From: an uncultured Polaribacter sp. | Lineage (GTDB): Bacteria > Bacteroidota > Bacteroidia > Flavobacteriales > Flavobacteriaceae | Length of the DNA: 64,000 bases | Direction of reading: 5' to 3' | NCBI RefSeq assembly: GCF_947500975.1 | Contig: NZ_CANMUE010000006.1 | Coordinates: 1-64,000 of the forward strand | Shown here: positions 35,854-45,800 of the stretch, piece after piece | How positions within the stretch are numbered: position 1 is the first letter of the stretch | Layout of the letters: each line of letters opens with the position of its first letter | The notes under the pieces: model-generated | The model's input: only the letters and a program-made list of their open reading frames with translations | Told to the model about the DNA's origin: nothing | The model's database searches: none | Made by a program: the position numbers and the translations under genes

Positions 35854-36408
35854 ATGAAACATTTTAAATTAATTATCGCTTTAGTAATTTTTGCAAGTAT
35901 TGTTTCTTGTAATGATAAACGTACACCACAAGTACAATATATGCCAGATATGTATGAATCTGTGCCTTATGATGCCAATGGTGTAGAAGGTATAAAAGGC
36001 AAAGCTGTAAACTCTAAACCTGTTGCAGGTACAATTGCAAGAGGTGGTCATCCTGCTTATGATATTCCTAATACTTTAGAAGGTTATAACAAAGCAAAAG
36101 CAGAATTAAAAAACCCTTTAGAGGCTACAGAAGCTAACTTAGAAAACGGTAAAGCAATGTACACTATTTATTGTGCAACTTGTCATGGTAATAAAGGTGA
36201 TGGTCAAGGAGTTTTATCTCAAAGAGAAAAATTTGAAGGTATTCCTAGATATGATGATGCAGCAAGAAATATAACAGAAGGAAGTATTTATCATGTTATT
36301 ATGTATGGTAAAAACTTAATGGGTTCTCACGCATCTCAACTAACGTATAATGAACGTTGGCAAATAGTACATTACGTAGAAAAATTACGTACAGATTTAG
36401 CAAAATAA
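35854..36408 (+). CDS. actE: Alternative complex III subunit E: mono-heme cytochrome c lipoprotein
   Basis: This 184-residue lipoprotein has a lipobox-type signal (IALVIFASIVSCNDKR, Cys about 19) that would anchor it to a membrane facing the periplasm. One heme c site is present, YCATCHGNKGDGQG (about 108-121), with the likely distal Met in KNLMGSHASQL. It passes electrons from the complex toward the oxidase. It is 11 bases after actD. Confidence 0.92.
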   Translation: MKHFKLIIALVIFASIVSCNDKRTPQVQYMPDMYESVPYDANGVEGIKGKAVNSKPVAGTIARGGHPAYDIPNTLEGYNKAKAELKNPLEATEANLENGKAMYTIYCATCHGNKGDGQGVLSQREKFEGIPRYDDAARNITEGSIYHVIMYGKNLMGSHASQLTYNERWQIVHYVEKLRTDLAK

Positions 36409-36434
36409 TTACAAAAAGATAGAATACGAAAGAT

Positions 36435-37892
36435 ATGTATCAATTCTCAGGTAAATTAAAAACATTCTCAATTGCTCTAATTATTTTAGGTGCTTTAGGT
36501 ATTGCATTAAGCTTTTATAATGCACCTAAAACTATTGAAGATGCAAAAGAAATTTTAGCACATCAATCATCTTCACATGGAGATGCTCACGGAGCTGAAC
36601 ATGGTGAAACTGTAAAAGATGAACATCATCAAGTTGAAGGTGTATCGCACACGCATGATGAAGCAGTAAATCATAGTTCTAAAGAATCACATGTAACTGC
36701 TGAAGAACATGGGGAAAATCATGATGATGCTCACGCAGAACATGTTTTACATCAATTACAAAACAGACCTTGGGCTGCTGTATATGTAGCATTGTTTTTC
36801 TTTTTAGGGATAACATTATTAGTTTTAGCTTTTTATGCAATCCAAAGAGTTGCTCAGGCAGGTTGGTCTATCGTTTTATTTAGAGTGATGGAAGCAATAA
36901 CGGCTAATATTGTTCCTACCTCTATTTTAATGTTAGTGATTATTATCACTTCTGCAATGCATATGAATCATTTATTCCCTTGGATGGGTGAAGGTATTTT
37001 TGATCCAACAAGCCCAAATTATGATCCAATTATTGATGGTAAATCTTGGTGGATGAATATACCAGGATGGACAATAAGAAGTATTGTATATTTAGTTATT
37101 TGGAATACTTACAGATGGTTTATCCGTAGAAATTCTATCAAAGAAGATACTGCAAATGATGGTCATAAAACTTATAAAAAGAGTTATAATGTTTCTGTAG
37201 GATTCTTATTCTTATTTATGTTATCAGAATCTATGATGTCTTGGGATTGGATTATGGGATTAGACCCTCACTGGTTCTCTACATTATTTGCTTGGTACGT
37301 TTTGGCAAGTTTATTAGTAAGTGCATTAACTGTAATTGCATTTACAACAATTTATTTACGTTCAAAAAATGCTTTACCAGGTGTTAATGATAGTCATATA
37401 CATGATTTAACTAAATATATGTTTGGCTTCTCAGTATTCTGGACATACTTATGGTTTGCACAGTTTATGTTAATTTGGTATGCAGATATCCCTGAAGAAA
37501 CTACTTACTTTGTAGCAAGATTTAACGAATACAAATTACCATTTTTAGGAATGGTAGCAATGAACTTTGCATTTCCAATATTACTATTAATTAATAGTGA
37601 TTTTAAGAGTATACCTTGGTTTGTTGTAATTGGAGGTATTGTTATATTAACAGGTCATTATGTAGATATTTTTGTAATGGTTATGCCAGCAACAGTTGGT
37701 GCTCAATGGGGTATTGGAATTCCGGAAATTAGTGCAGTATTATTTTTTATTGGAATTTTTATTTATGCAACATTTAGTGCATTTGCTAAAGCAAACCCAA
37801 TACCAACAGGTAATCCTTTCTTAAAGGAAAGTGAGCATTATCACTATTACAATATCGAACACAGAGGAGAAGGATCATCGGATCATCATTAA
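36435..37892 (+). CDS. actF: Alternative complex III subunit F, with a His-rich loop
   Basis: This polytopic quinol:cytochrome c oxidoreductase subunit has about ten membrane helices. It differs from the typical form by a long hydrophilic insert between helix 1 and helix 2 (about residues 40-112) packed with His, Asp and Glu (HGDAHGAEHGETVKDEHH, HGENHDDAHAEH). Such a segment could bind metal or proton-buffer the periplasmic side, but this is inference. Core family motifs such as MHMNHLFPWM and SMMSWDWIMGLDPHWFSTL are intact. It precedes coxB by 37 bases. Confidence 0.9.
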   Translation: MYQFSGKLKTFSIALIILGALGIALSFYNAPKTIEDAKEILAHQSSSHGDAHGAEHGETVKDEHHQVEGVSHTHDEAVNHSSKESHVTAEEHGENHDDAHAEHVLHQLQNRPWAAVYVALFFFLGITLLVLAFYAIQRVAQAGWSIVLFRVMEAITANIVPTSILMLVIIITSAMHMNHLFPWMGEGIFDPTSPNYDPIIDGKSWWMNIPGWTIRSIVYLVIWNTYRWFIRRNSIKEDTANDGHKTYKKSYNVSVGFLFLFMLSESMMSWDWIMGLDPHWFSTLFAWYVLASLLVSALTVIAFTTIYLRSKNALPGVNDSHIHDLTKYMFGFSVFWTYLWFAQFMLIWYADIPEETTYFVARFNEYKLPFLGMVAMNFAFPILLLINSDFKSIPWFVVIGGIVILTGHYVDIFVMVMPATVGAQWGIGIPEISAVLFFIGIFIYATFSAFAKANPIPTGNPFLKESEHYHYYNIEHRGEGSSDHH

Positions 37893-37929
37893 TAAATAAT
37901 TGAATTAAAATAATTAAGACGAGATAAAT

Positions 37930-38937
37930 ATGTTAGCTCTATTTTATATTTTTATAGGTGTTGCAATTGGTGTAAGTTTCTGGCAATTAACCAGAATAAT
38001 GAACTTACGTGGTACAATTGCTACTGATAAGGACAATGCTACTCAAGGAAAAATAGCACTAGCTTTTATGGCTTTTTTCTATGCGATTATGATTTATTGT
38101 TTAATATTCATGAATGTCTTAATGTTACCAGAATCTGCTTCTATTGAAGGTGAGCACGATGATAATTTATTTAACATCACTTTTTGGTTAATTGGAATTG
38201 TTCAGTTTATTATGCAATTCTTAATTTTCTATTTTACTTTTAAGTATAGAGGAAAGAAAGAAAATAAAGCAAAGTTTTTTGCTGATAGTCATAAATTAGA
38301 AATTATTTGGACAATAATACCAGCTGTTGTTTTAGTTTTGTTAATCGGTTATGGTTTATGGCAATGGAATACTGTTATGGATTTATCAGACGATGATGAT
38401 TCCATTGTTATTGAAGTATATGCAAGACAATTTGACTGGCAAGCACGTTATGCTGGTGAAGACAATACATTAGGATTAGGAAACGTAAATTTCATTAAAG
38501 GAATTAATTCTATTGGTGTAGACATGAACGATGAAAATTCTCAAGATGACAAACCAGTTAGAGAATTATATTTGCCAAAAGGAAAAAAAGTACATTTTAA
38601 ATTCCGTTCTCAAGACGTTTTACACTCAGCATATATGCCACACTTTAGAGCACAAATGAATTGTGTTCCGGGTATGGTTACTGAGTTTGGTTTTACACCA
38701 AAATATACTACTGCAGAAATGAGACAACAATCTGAAGTAGTAGCAAAAACAGCAGTAATTAATAAAGTCAGAAAAGCTAAAGGAGAAGATCCTTATGAGT
38801 TTGACTATCTATTATTATGTAATAAAATTTGTGGAGCTTCTCACTACAATATGCAAATGAAAATTACTGTTGTAGAACAAGCAGAATACGACAAATGGAT
38901 TGCAGAGCAACCAACATTAGCAACAATCATTAAATAA
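37930..38937 (+). CDS. coxB: Cytochrome c oxidase subunit II
   Basis: This CuA-bearing subunit of the aa3/caa3-type oxidase receives electrons from cytochrome c. It has an extra N-terminal helix (MLALFYIFIGVAIGVSF), two conserved helices (about 70-95 and 125-145) and a periplasmic cupredoxin domain. CuA ligands are complete: H in DVLHSAYMPHF and C-x3-C-x3-H-x2-M in CNKICGASHYNM. No C-terminal heme c is present, so electrons probably come from ActE or ActA. Length 335 residues. Confidence 0.95.
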   Translation: MLALFYIFIGVAIGVSFWQLTRIMNLRGTIATDKDNATQGKIALAFMAFFYAIMIYCLIFMNVLMLPESASIEGEHDDNLFNITFWLIGIVQFIMQFLIFYFTFKYRGKKENKAKFFADSHKLEIIWTIIPAVVLVLLIGYGLWQWNTVMDLSDDDDSIVIEVYARQFDWQARYAGEDNTLGLGNVNFIKGINSIGVDMNDENSQDDKPVRELYLPKGKKVHFKFRSQDVLHSAYMPHFRAQMNCVPGMVTEFGFTPKYTTAEMRQQSEVVAKTAVINKVRKAKGEDPYEFDYLLLCNKICGASHYNMQMKITVVEQAEYDKWIAEQPTLATIIK

Positions 38938-38967
38938 TTAAATTAAGACACTACAAATAAAAAGATT

Positions 38968-40749
38968 ATGTCAGATCATCATCATAAAGAAACATTTGTA
39001 ACAAAATATATATTTAGCCAAGATCATAAAATGATTTCAAAGCAGTTCTTAGTAACTGGTATGATTATGGGAATCATTGGTGTATTTATGTCTATGTTAT
39101 TCCGTATGCAAATTGCATGGCCAGAAGAATCATTTTCAATCATTGAAGCTTTTTTGGGGCCACATCAAACTGATGGAGTAATGAACCCTGATATGTACTT
39201 AGCACTGGTAACAATACACGGTACTATTATGGTGTTTTTTGTATTAACTGCTGGTTTAAGTGGTACATTTTCTAACCTTTTAATTCCTTTACAAATTGGT
39301 GCTAGAGATATGGCTTCTGGTTTTTTAAATATGTTATCATATTGGTTGTTCTTTATATCAAGTGCACTTATGGTAATATCTTTATTTGTTGAGGCCGGAC
39401 CAGCATCTGCAGGTTGGACAATATATCCACCTTTAAGTGCATTACCACAAGCAATTCCAGGTTCTGGAGCAGGTATGACTTTATGGTTGGTTTCAATGGC
39501 TATTTTTATTGCATCTTCTTTAATTGGATCTTTAAATTATATTGTTACCATTTTTAACCTTAGAACAAAAGGTATGAAAATGACAAGGTTGCCATTAACA
39601 ATGTGGGCATTTTTTATTACAGCAATTATTGGTGTAGTTTCTTTCCCAGTATTATTATCTGCAGCTTTATTATTAATTTTTGATAGAAGTTTTGGTACTT
39701 CATTTTATTTATCAGATATTTTTATTTCTGGAGAAGTACTACATTATCAAGGAGGATCACCTGTATTGTTTGAACATTTATTTTGGTTTTTAGGTCACCC
39801 AGAAGTATATATTGTTTTATTACCAGCATTAGGTATTACATCAGAAATTATTTCAACGAATTCTAGAAAACCAATTTTTGGATATAGAGCAATGATTTTA
39901 TCTATCATAGCAATTGCATTTTTATCTACTATTGTTTGGGGTCATCATATGTTTATTTCAGGAATGAACCCTTTCTTAGGATCTGTATTTACATTTACAA
40001 CATTATTAATTGCAATTCCTTCAGCAGTAAAAGCATTTAATTATATTACTACTTTGTGGAAAGGTAATTTACAATTAAACCCAGCAATGTTATTTTCTAT
40101 TGGTTTAGTTTCAACTTTTGTTACTGGTGGTTTAACAGGTTTGGTTTTAGGAGATTCTGCATTAGATATTGCAATTCATGATACTTACTTTGTAGTAGCG
40201 CATTTCCACTTAGTAATGGGTGTTTCTGCTATATTTGGTATGTATGCAGGTATTTACCATTGGTTTCCAAAAATGTATGGTAAAATGATGAATAAAACAT
40301 TAGGTTATTGGCACTTTTGGATTACAATAATTTGTGCTTATGGAGTATTCTGGCCAATGCATTTTATTGGATTAGCAGGTTTACCAAGAAGATATTATTC
40401 AAATACTGCATTTCCAATGTTTGATGATTTAGCTGATGTTAATGTGGTAATTACAATTTTTGCTTTAATTGGAGGTTTATCTCAAATTATATTTATTGCT
40501 AACTTCTTTATTTCAATTTATAGAGGTAAAAAGGCTCCACAGAATCCTTGGAACTCTAATACTATTGAATGGACAACACCTGTTGAGCACATTCATGGTA
40601 ATTGGCCAGGAAAGATACCTGAAGTTCATAGATGGGCATATGACTATAGTAAAAGAGTAGATCCAGAAGATGATGATAGCGATTATTTACATGGTCAAGA
40701 CTTCGTAATGCAAACAACGCCTTTATTAGACGGTGAAGAACCATCTTAG
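38968..40749 (+). CDS. coxA: Cytochrome c oxidase subunit I
   Basis: This is the heme-copper catalytic subunit that reduces O2 and pumps protons. Ligands are visible: the low-spin heme His in ALVTIHGTIMVFF, the CuB/Tyr region FWFLGHPEVYIVLLPALG, the CuB pair WGHHMF and the heme pair DTYFVVAHFHLVMG. HPEVY carries the cross-linked Tyr of A-type oxidases. At 593 residues with about 12-13 helices it is normal. It is the last gene of the operon; a terminator follows. Subunits III and IV and cyoE/ctaB are not in the window. Confidence 0.96.
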   Translation: MSDHHHKETFVTKYIFSQDHKMISKQFLVTGMIMGIIGVFMSMLFRMQIAWPEESFSIIEAFLGPHQTDGVMNPDMYLALVTIHGTIMVFFVLTAGLSGTFSNLLIPLQIGARDMASGFLNMLSYWLFFISSALMVISLFVEAGPASAGWTIYPPLSALPQAIPGSGAGMTLWLVSMAIFIASSLIGSLNYIVTIFNLRTKGMKMTRLPLTMWAFFITAIIGVVSFPVLLSAALLLIFDRSFGTSFYLSDIFISGEVLHYQGGSPVLFEHLFWFLGHPEVYIVLLPALGITSEIISTNSRKPIFGYRAMILSIIAIAFLSTIVWGHHMFISGMNPFLGSVFTFTTLLIAIPSAVKAFNYITTLWKGNLQLNPAMLFSIGLVSTFVTGGLTGLVLGDSALDIAIHDTYFVVAHFHLVMGVSAIFGMYAGIYHWFPKMYGKMMNKTLGYWHFWITIICAYGVFWPMHFIGLAGLPRRYYSNTAFPMFDDLADVNVVITIFALIGGLSQIIFIANFFISIYRGKKAPQNPWNSNTIEWTTPVEHIHGNWPGKIPEVHRWAYDYSKRVDPEDDDSDYLHGQDFVMQTTPLLDGEEPS

Positions 40750-40765
40750 ACAAGATATATTTTAA

Positions 40766-40795
40766 TAAAAACCTTTCCAATTGGAAAGGTTTTTT
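40766..40795. terminator. Intrinsic terminator after coxA
   Basis: AAAAACCTTTCC and GGAAAGGTTTTTT form a stem with loop AATT and a T-run, 17 bases after the coxA stop. Confidence 0.92.
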
Positions 40796-40814
40796 GCTTT
40801 TATAGTTTCTCGTT

Positions 40815-40846
40815 TTTGTTTATTATATTAGCTATAACTAATTTTA
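40815..40846 (+). promoter_or_regulatory. Possible promoter upstream of the P-loop-like gene
   Basis: TTTG (40815-40818), 20 bases, then TAATTTTA (40839-40846), one base from TAnnTTTG. It lies just before the ATG at 40852. Confidence 0.35.
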
Positions 40847-40851
40847 ATAAA

Positions 40852-42036
40852 ATGTTATCCTCAGAGAAAATATTAAAAGTAAAGAATTTTTTATATAAAC
40901 TTTTTGATATTGCTATTTCAGATGAAATTTCAATTATTGAAGAAGCAGAAGAAAAAGTTCTTTTGCCTGAAGAATATTTAGAAAGATTTACTTTATACGC
41001 AATTCAAGATAAGGGTTTTTTAAAAGATAGAGAAAACGAATTTAAAAGTTTAGAACTAGCTTATGAAAATTGGAAAATTGTAAATTCACCTTTATTAGTA
41101 GTTAATAATCCAGGAGAAGGAGGTACTTCATTGCTACATGCTAGTACTTATATTTATCCTTCGGCAAAAATTTTAGAAACCGATAAATCTATTGATTCTT
41201 ACAGTAAATTAATTCAACTATTAACTCACTTTTTTAAGATAGAAGAAAAAATAACTACTTTAAATAATTTAGGAAAACACATTGAAACTTTTGAAGAAAG
41301 TAAAGTTGTAATTTTAGAAAACATAGAAAGGTTATTTATAAGAAAAATTAATGGGTTTAATTTACTTGAAGATTTTTTATTGTTTTTACATGCCACAAAA
41401 GATAAAATTTATTGGATTGTTTCTATTAATAAATATTCATTTTATTACTTAAATAGTGTCAAATATTTTTCTTCACATTTCCCATCAATTGTACACTTGA
41501 ACCCTATAAGTAATGAAATGTTAAAAGAAGAAATTATTTTGAGAAATAGAGGTTATTCAATGGTATTTTTAAAACCTTTAAATCTTCCAAAAAAAATCGA
41601 AAAACAATTTAAAAAAGTTACTCCGTCAGAAAGACAAACAATTTTAGAGAGTTTATTTTTTAAAAAATTATTTGACTTTTCAAAAGGTAACATGTCTAAA
41701 GCAATTTTATATGCTAGAGAATCTGCATTTAAAGTAAAAGAAAAAACAGTTTATATAAAGCCATTTGAAGAAAAGGAAATTGAAGGCTTGTCTTTAGCTG
41801 ATTTATTTATTTTAGAAGCAATTTTTCAACATAGATCTTTAACAATAGATGAATTAAATATTGTGCTAAGAAACTCGAGTAGACAAAGTAGATTAACTAT
41901 AGAAAAGCTATTAGAAAAAAACTTAATAAGACCTACAAAAAATTCAGAAAACAAATCTGATTATAGAATAAACTTAATCTATGTAGATGTATTAAAGCAA
42001 CAATTAAGAGAACGTTTAAATAGAAATTTTAGATAA
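40852..42036 (+). CDS. Uncharacterised AAA/STAND-like protein with degenerate P-loop and winged-helix C-terminus
   Basis: I do not recognise a named family. The fold looks like an AAA/STAND NTPase: a Walker A-like NNPGEGGTSLLHA at the expected place but without the Lys, a Walker B-like VVILENIERLF, a sensor-like YWIVSIN and a C-terminal winged-helix segment (LSLADLFILEAIFQHRSLTI to LEKNLIRPT). No signal peptide and no membrane helix. The open frame also has a TTG at 40816, but ATG at 40852 (394 residues) is more natural. The MscS gene begins 2 bases after the stop, so the two are probably an operon; a role tied to membrane tension is speculative. Confidence 0.7.
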   Translation: MLSSEKILKVKNFLYKLFDIAISDEISIIEEAEEKVLLPEEYLERFTLYAIQDKGFLKDRENEFKSLELAYENWKIVNSPLLVVNNPGEGGTSLLHASTYIYPSAKILETDKSIDSYSKLIQLLTHFFKIEEKITTLNNLGKHIETFEESKVVILENIERLFIRKINGFNLLEDFLLFLHATKDKIYWIVSINKYSFYYLNSVKYFSSHFPSIVHLNPISNEMLKEEIILRNRGYSMVFLKPLNLPKKIEKQFKKVTPSERQTILESLFFKKLFDFSKGNMSKAILYARESAFKVKEKTVYIKPFEEKEIEGLSLADLFILEAIFQHRSLTIDELNIVLRNSSRQSRLTIEKLLEKNLIRPTKNSENKSDYRINLIYVDVLKQQLRERLNRNFR

Positions 42037-42037
42037 T

Positions 42038-42904
42038 ATGAAAAAAACACTACAACTATTTTTCTACTTTTTTTGTTTAATAAGCTTTGGACAAGAACAA
42101 ACTGTAAAAGATGTAAAAAGTAATGTTGAAAATACTTTAAATACAGCAACTGAAGTAATTTCATTTACTAAAATTTTTACTATTTTAATAGTAATAATTT
42201 TAACTTGGGGAATTATAAAACTATTAGATTGGTTTTTTAAAAACTTGGTAAAAAACTTTAACAGGCATCGATTAAAAATATTAAGACTACAACCTGTAGT
42301 TAAAATTTTGGTTTGGGTTTTAGCAATTTATACACTTATAATAACGCTATTTAATCCTTCAGCGGAAGCTGTTTATGCATTAATGGGTTCGTCAGCACTA
42401 GCATTAGGTTTTGCTTTGCAAGATATTGTTAAAAACATTTTTGGAGGTTTATTAATCATTTTAGACAGGCCATTTCAAATTGGAGACAGAATAAATATTA
42501 AAGGTAATTATGGAGAAGTTGTAAATATTGGTTTGCGAAATACAATTGTAAGTACTTCAGATGACAACACAGTAACCATTCCAAATTCAGCAATAATTTC
42601 AGACAGTATTTCCAATGCAAATTCAGGCGCATTAGATTGTATGGTAGTTATAAATCTTTGGTTACCAATAAATGTTGATGTTACTCAAATTAGAAAAATT
42701 GCAGAAGAAGCAGCAATAACATCTAGATATTTAAATATTGATAAACCAGTAACTATTTTGTTTTTTGATCATTTTGATGATCATGCAGCAACAAAAGTTG
42801 TTATTAAAGGCTATGTTTTAGACGCACGTTATGAAAAACTTTTTGAAGGTGATGTAACAGAAGCAGCAAAAAAAGCCTTGATAGAAGCTGGTATTTATAA
42901 ATAA
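42038..42904 (+). CDS. MscS-family small mechanosensitive channel
   Basis: This 288-residue membrane channel protein starts with a signal-like segment (MKKTLQLFFYFFCLISFG), followed by membrane helices at about 42-63, 83-105 and a pore helix TM3 (about 110-140, ALMGSSALALGFALQDIVKN) rich in Gly/Ala as in MscS. The beta domain has GDRINIKGNYGEVVNIGLRN and IPNSAIISDSISN. It opens under membrane tension to release osmolytes. It is tightly coupled to the upstream P-loop-like gene, which is unusual for MscS. Confidence 0.9.
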   Translation: MKKTLQLFFYFFCLISFGQEQTVKDVKSNVENTLNTATEVISFTKIFTILIVIILTWGIIKLLDWFFKNLVKNFNRHRLKILRLQPVVKILVWVLAIYTLIITLFNPSAEAVYALMGSSALALGFALQDIVKNIFGGLLIILDRPFQIGDRINIKGNYGEVVNIGLRNTIVSTSDDNTVTIPNSAIISDSISNANSGALDCMVVINLWLPINVDVTQIRKIAEEAAITSRYLNIDKPVTILFFDHFDDHAATKVVIKGYVLDARYEKLFEGDVTEAAKKALIEAGIYK

Positions 42905-42922
42905 GATTGCCACCAAATCCTT

Positions 42923-42930
42923 TATCTTTG
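42923..42930 (+). promoter_or_regulatory. Promoter -7 box directly before ruvB
   Basis: TATCTTTG fits TAnnTTTG and ends 4 bases before the ruvB ATG, so the mRNA would be leaderless or nearly so. No TTTG lies at the usual -33 position. Confidence 0.5.
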
Positions 42931-42934
42931 TTTT

Positions 42935-43969
42935 ATGAATGAAAACTTAAATCCTGAAAATACAAATTTTTCAAATGAAGAATTAGATGTAGAAAAAAAA
43001 TTACGTCCACTTTCTTTTGATGATTTTACAGGACAAGATCAAGCAATTGAAAATTTAAAAATTTTTGTTGAAGCAGCCAATCAAAGAGATGAGGCGTTAG
43101 ATCACACATTATTTCATGGCCCTCCAGGATTAGGAAAAACAACATTAGCACATATTTTAGCAAATGAATTGCAAGTAGGTATAAAGGTTACATCTGGTCC
43201 AGTTTTAGACAAACCGGGCGATTTAGCTGGTTTACTTACAAATTTAGATGAAAGAGATGTGCTATTTATTGATGAGATTCATAGACTAAGCCCAATTGTA
43301 GAAGAATATTTATACTCTGCAATGGAAGATTATAAGATTGATATAATGATAGAATCTGGCCCAAATGCCAGAACTGTACAAATCAATTTAGAACCCTTTA
43401 CATTAATAGGTGCAACAACACGTTCAGGATTGCTAACAGCGCCAATGAGAGCGCGTTTTGGAATTAGTAGTCGTTTACATTATTACTCAACAGAACTCTT
43501 AACCAGCATTGTTCAAAGAAGTTCTTACATTTTAAATGTTCCAATTTCTATGGAAGCTGCAATTGAAATTGCAGGGAGAAGTAGAGGAACTCCAAGAATT
43601 GCGAATGCTTTGTTAAGAAGAGTTAGAGATTTTGCTCAGATAAAAGGAAATGGTTCTATTACTATTCAAATTGCAAAATATGCATTAAATGCATTAAATG
43701 TTGATGCGCATGGTTTAGATGAAATGGATAACAAAATTTTAGCAACTATTATTGATAAATTTAAAGGAGGTCCAGTAGGAATTAGTACCATTGCTACTGC
43801 TGTATCAGAAAATACCGAAACTATTGAAGAAGTGTACGAACCGTTTTTAATTCAACAAGGTTTTATTATGCGAACCCCTAGAGGAAGAGAAGTTACCGAT
43901 TTGGCTTATAAACATTTAGGAAGAGAAAAAGGAAGAGAAAAAGGAAGAACTCAAGGAGAACTTTTTTAA
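42935..43969 (+). CDS. ruvB: Holliday junction branch-migration helicase RuvB
   Basis: This AAA+ motor drives branch migration with RuvA. Walker A is [16 protein letters not shown] (about 60-75) and Walker B is [30 protein letters not shown] covers sensor 1 and the arginine finger, and the C-terminal winged helix has [20 protein letters not shown]. The 344 residues are normal. The C-terminal tail carries a short repeat ([16 protein letters not shown]). ruvA and ruvC are not adjacent. Confidence 0.96.
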   Translation: MNENLNPENTNFSNEELDVEKKLRPLSFDDFTGQDQAIENLKIFVEAANQRDEALDHTLFHGPPGLGKTTLAHILANELQVGIKVTSGPVLDKPGDLAGLLTNLDERDVLFIDEIHRLSPIVEEYLYSAMEDYKIDIMIESGPNARTVQINLEPFTLIGATTRSGLLTAPMRARFGISSRLHYYSTELLTSIVQRSSYILNVPISMEAAIEIAGRSRGTPRIANALLRRVRDFAQIKGNGSITIQIAKYALNALNVDAHGLDEMDNKILATIIDKFKGGPVGISTIATAVSENTETIEEVYEPFLIQQGFIMRTPRGREVTDLAYKHLGREKGREKGRTQGELF

Positions 43970-44021
43970 AAAAATATTTGTAATGAACAATTGGTAAAAA
44001 GCCAAAAGTGAAGAGTATAAA

Positions 44022-45749
44022 ATGAACCTAAAAAAAATCATACCAATTTTAGAATGGTTACCAAACTACAATACATCGCTTTTTAAAAGTGATCTATTTG
44101 CAGGAATTACAATAGGTATTATTTTAATTCCACAAGGTATTGCTTACGCATTAATTGCAGGTTTACCACCTATTTATGGTTTGTATTGTGCATTAGTACC
44201 ACAGGTTATGTATGCAATTTTTGGATCATCAAGACAAGTTGCAATTGGACCCGTTGCTATGGATTCTTTAATTGTTGCAACTGGTGTTTCTACATTAGCC
44301 GTTGCTGGATCAGAAAACTATATTGCTATTGCTATTTTATTAGCGTTAATGGTTGGTATTATCCAATTTTTAATGGGGGTTTTCAATTTAGGTTTTATTG
44401 TTAATTTTTTATCAAAACCAGTAATTACGGGTTTTACATCTGCAGTTGCAATAATTATTGGTGTTAATCAGTTTAAAAATTTATTGGGTGCAAATTTTAT
44501 TCAAAGTGATAGGATTCAATTTGTATTAAAAAATATTTGGTTGCAAATATCAACCTATAACTTATCTACAACCAGTATAGGTATTGTATCAATAATGATA
44601 ATTATTGTTTTTAGAAGAATAAATAAAAAGATACCAAATGCATTAATTGTTGTTATTTTAGGAATTTTTGTAATGAAATATTTTGGCAAATATTTTAACG
44701 ATGTTGCTATTGTAGAAGAGATTCCTTCTGGATTACCAGAATTTGGAATTCCTAACTTTAATATATCATTAATGAGAGAATTACTGCCAACTGCCTTAAC
44801 ATTGGTAATGGTAGGTTATTTAGAAACTATTTCTATAGGAAAATCATTAGAAGCAAAACAAGATGTTTATAGAATAAGACCTAATCAAGAGCTAATTGCT
44901 CTAGGGTTAAGTAATATTTTTGGTTCATTATTTAAAGCTTATCCAACAACTTCAAGTTTTTCAAGATCAGCAATTAACATAGAAAGTGGAGCAAAAACAG
45001 GTATGTCTGCATTAATTTCTGTGTTAATAGTAGTAATCACTTTATTATATTTTACACCTTTGTTTTATTATTTACCTAAAACAGTTTTAGCAGCAATTAT
45101 TGTAGTTGCTGTTTTTGGTTTAATCAATTTTAAAGAAGCATTTTTTTTATGGAAAGCTAATAATTTAGATTTTTGGTTAATGTTATCTACTTTTATTGCC
45201 ACACTTTTTGCAGGAATTGAATTTGGAATTGTTATAGGTGTTGGTTTGTCATTAATTGTTTTAATTTATAGAACTTCTAAACCTCATTTTACTGAATTAG
45301 GAAAAGTTCCTGACTCAGATTTTTATAGAAATATAAATAGATTTGAAGAAGTTATAACATCAGAAGATATATTAATTTTTAGATTTGACGCACAGCTATT
45401 TTATGCAAATTCAAATTATTTTAGAGACAATTTAGATACTTTGGCAGATAAGAAAGGCACGGCATTAAAATTGATTGTAGTTGATGCAGAAAGTATAAAT
45501 AGGGTTGATAGCACTGGGGTAGAAATGTTAAAAGAGCGCATTAATTATTATAAGAAAAGAGGTGTTGATTTTTATTTTTCTGGAGTAAAAGGGCCTGTTA
45601 GAGATGATTTTTTAAAAAGTGGAATTTTGCAGATTATTAATATCAATCATTTTTTTATTAGAGCAAATGATGCAGTAGAATTTTATAAAACAGGAGACAA
45701 ATCTATACAAGATAAGCATGCTAAATATATACACCAAGCATACAAGTAA
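44022..45749 (+). CDS. SulP-family anion transporter with STAS domain
   Basis: This inner-membrane sulfate/bicarbonate-type transporter has 575 residues. About 10-12 membrane helices (about 25-425) include the SulP signature GLPPIYGLYCALVPQVMYAIFG (about residues 48-69) and the family motif AYPTTSSFSRSAIN. A C-terminal STAS domain (about 440-560; FRFDAQLFYANSNYFRDNL, DAESINRVDSTGVEML) ends it. The ion is not predictable from sequence; sulfate or bicarbonate are the usual choices. A rhodanese lipoprotein and an HMA protein follow. Confidence 0.92.
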   Translation: MNLKKIIPILEWLPNYNTSLFKSDLFAGITIGIILIPQGIAYALIAGLPPIYGLYCALVPQVMYAIFGSSRQVAIGPVAMDSLIVATGVSTLAVAGSENYIAIAILLALMVGIIQFLMGVFNLGFIVNFLSKPVITGFTSAVAIIIGVNQFKNLLGANFIQSDRIQFVLKNIWLQISTYNLSTTSIGIVSIMIIIVFRRINKKIPNALIVVILGIFVMKYFGKYFNDVAIVEEIPSGLPEFGIPNFNISLMRELLPTALTLVMVGYLETISIGKSLEAKQDVYRIRPNQELIALGLSNIFGSLFKAYPTTSSFSRSAINIESGAKTGMSALISVLIVVITLLYFTPLFYYLPKTVLAAIIVVAVFGLINFKEAFFLWKANNLDFWLMLSTFIATLFAGIEFGIVIGVGLSLIVLIYRTSKPHFTELGKVPDSDFYRNINRFEEVITSEDILIFRFDAQLFYANSNYFRDNLDTLADKKGTALKLIVVDAESINRVDSTGVEMLKERINYYKKRGVDFYFSGVKGPVRDDFLKSGILQIININHFFIRANDAVEFYKTGDKSIQDKHAKYIHQAYK

Positions 45750-45800
45750 TTAAAAATTATAAAATATATAAAGCAATTTGTTCTTCAAAATTATAATGAC

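Noticed and set aside
40816..40851. TTG start for the P-loop-like gene
   Set aside because: It lies within the likely promoter; ATG at 40852 gives a normal N-terminus.
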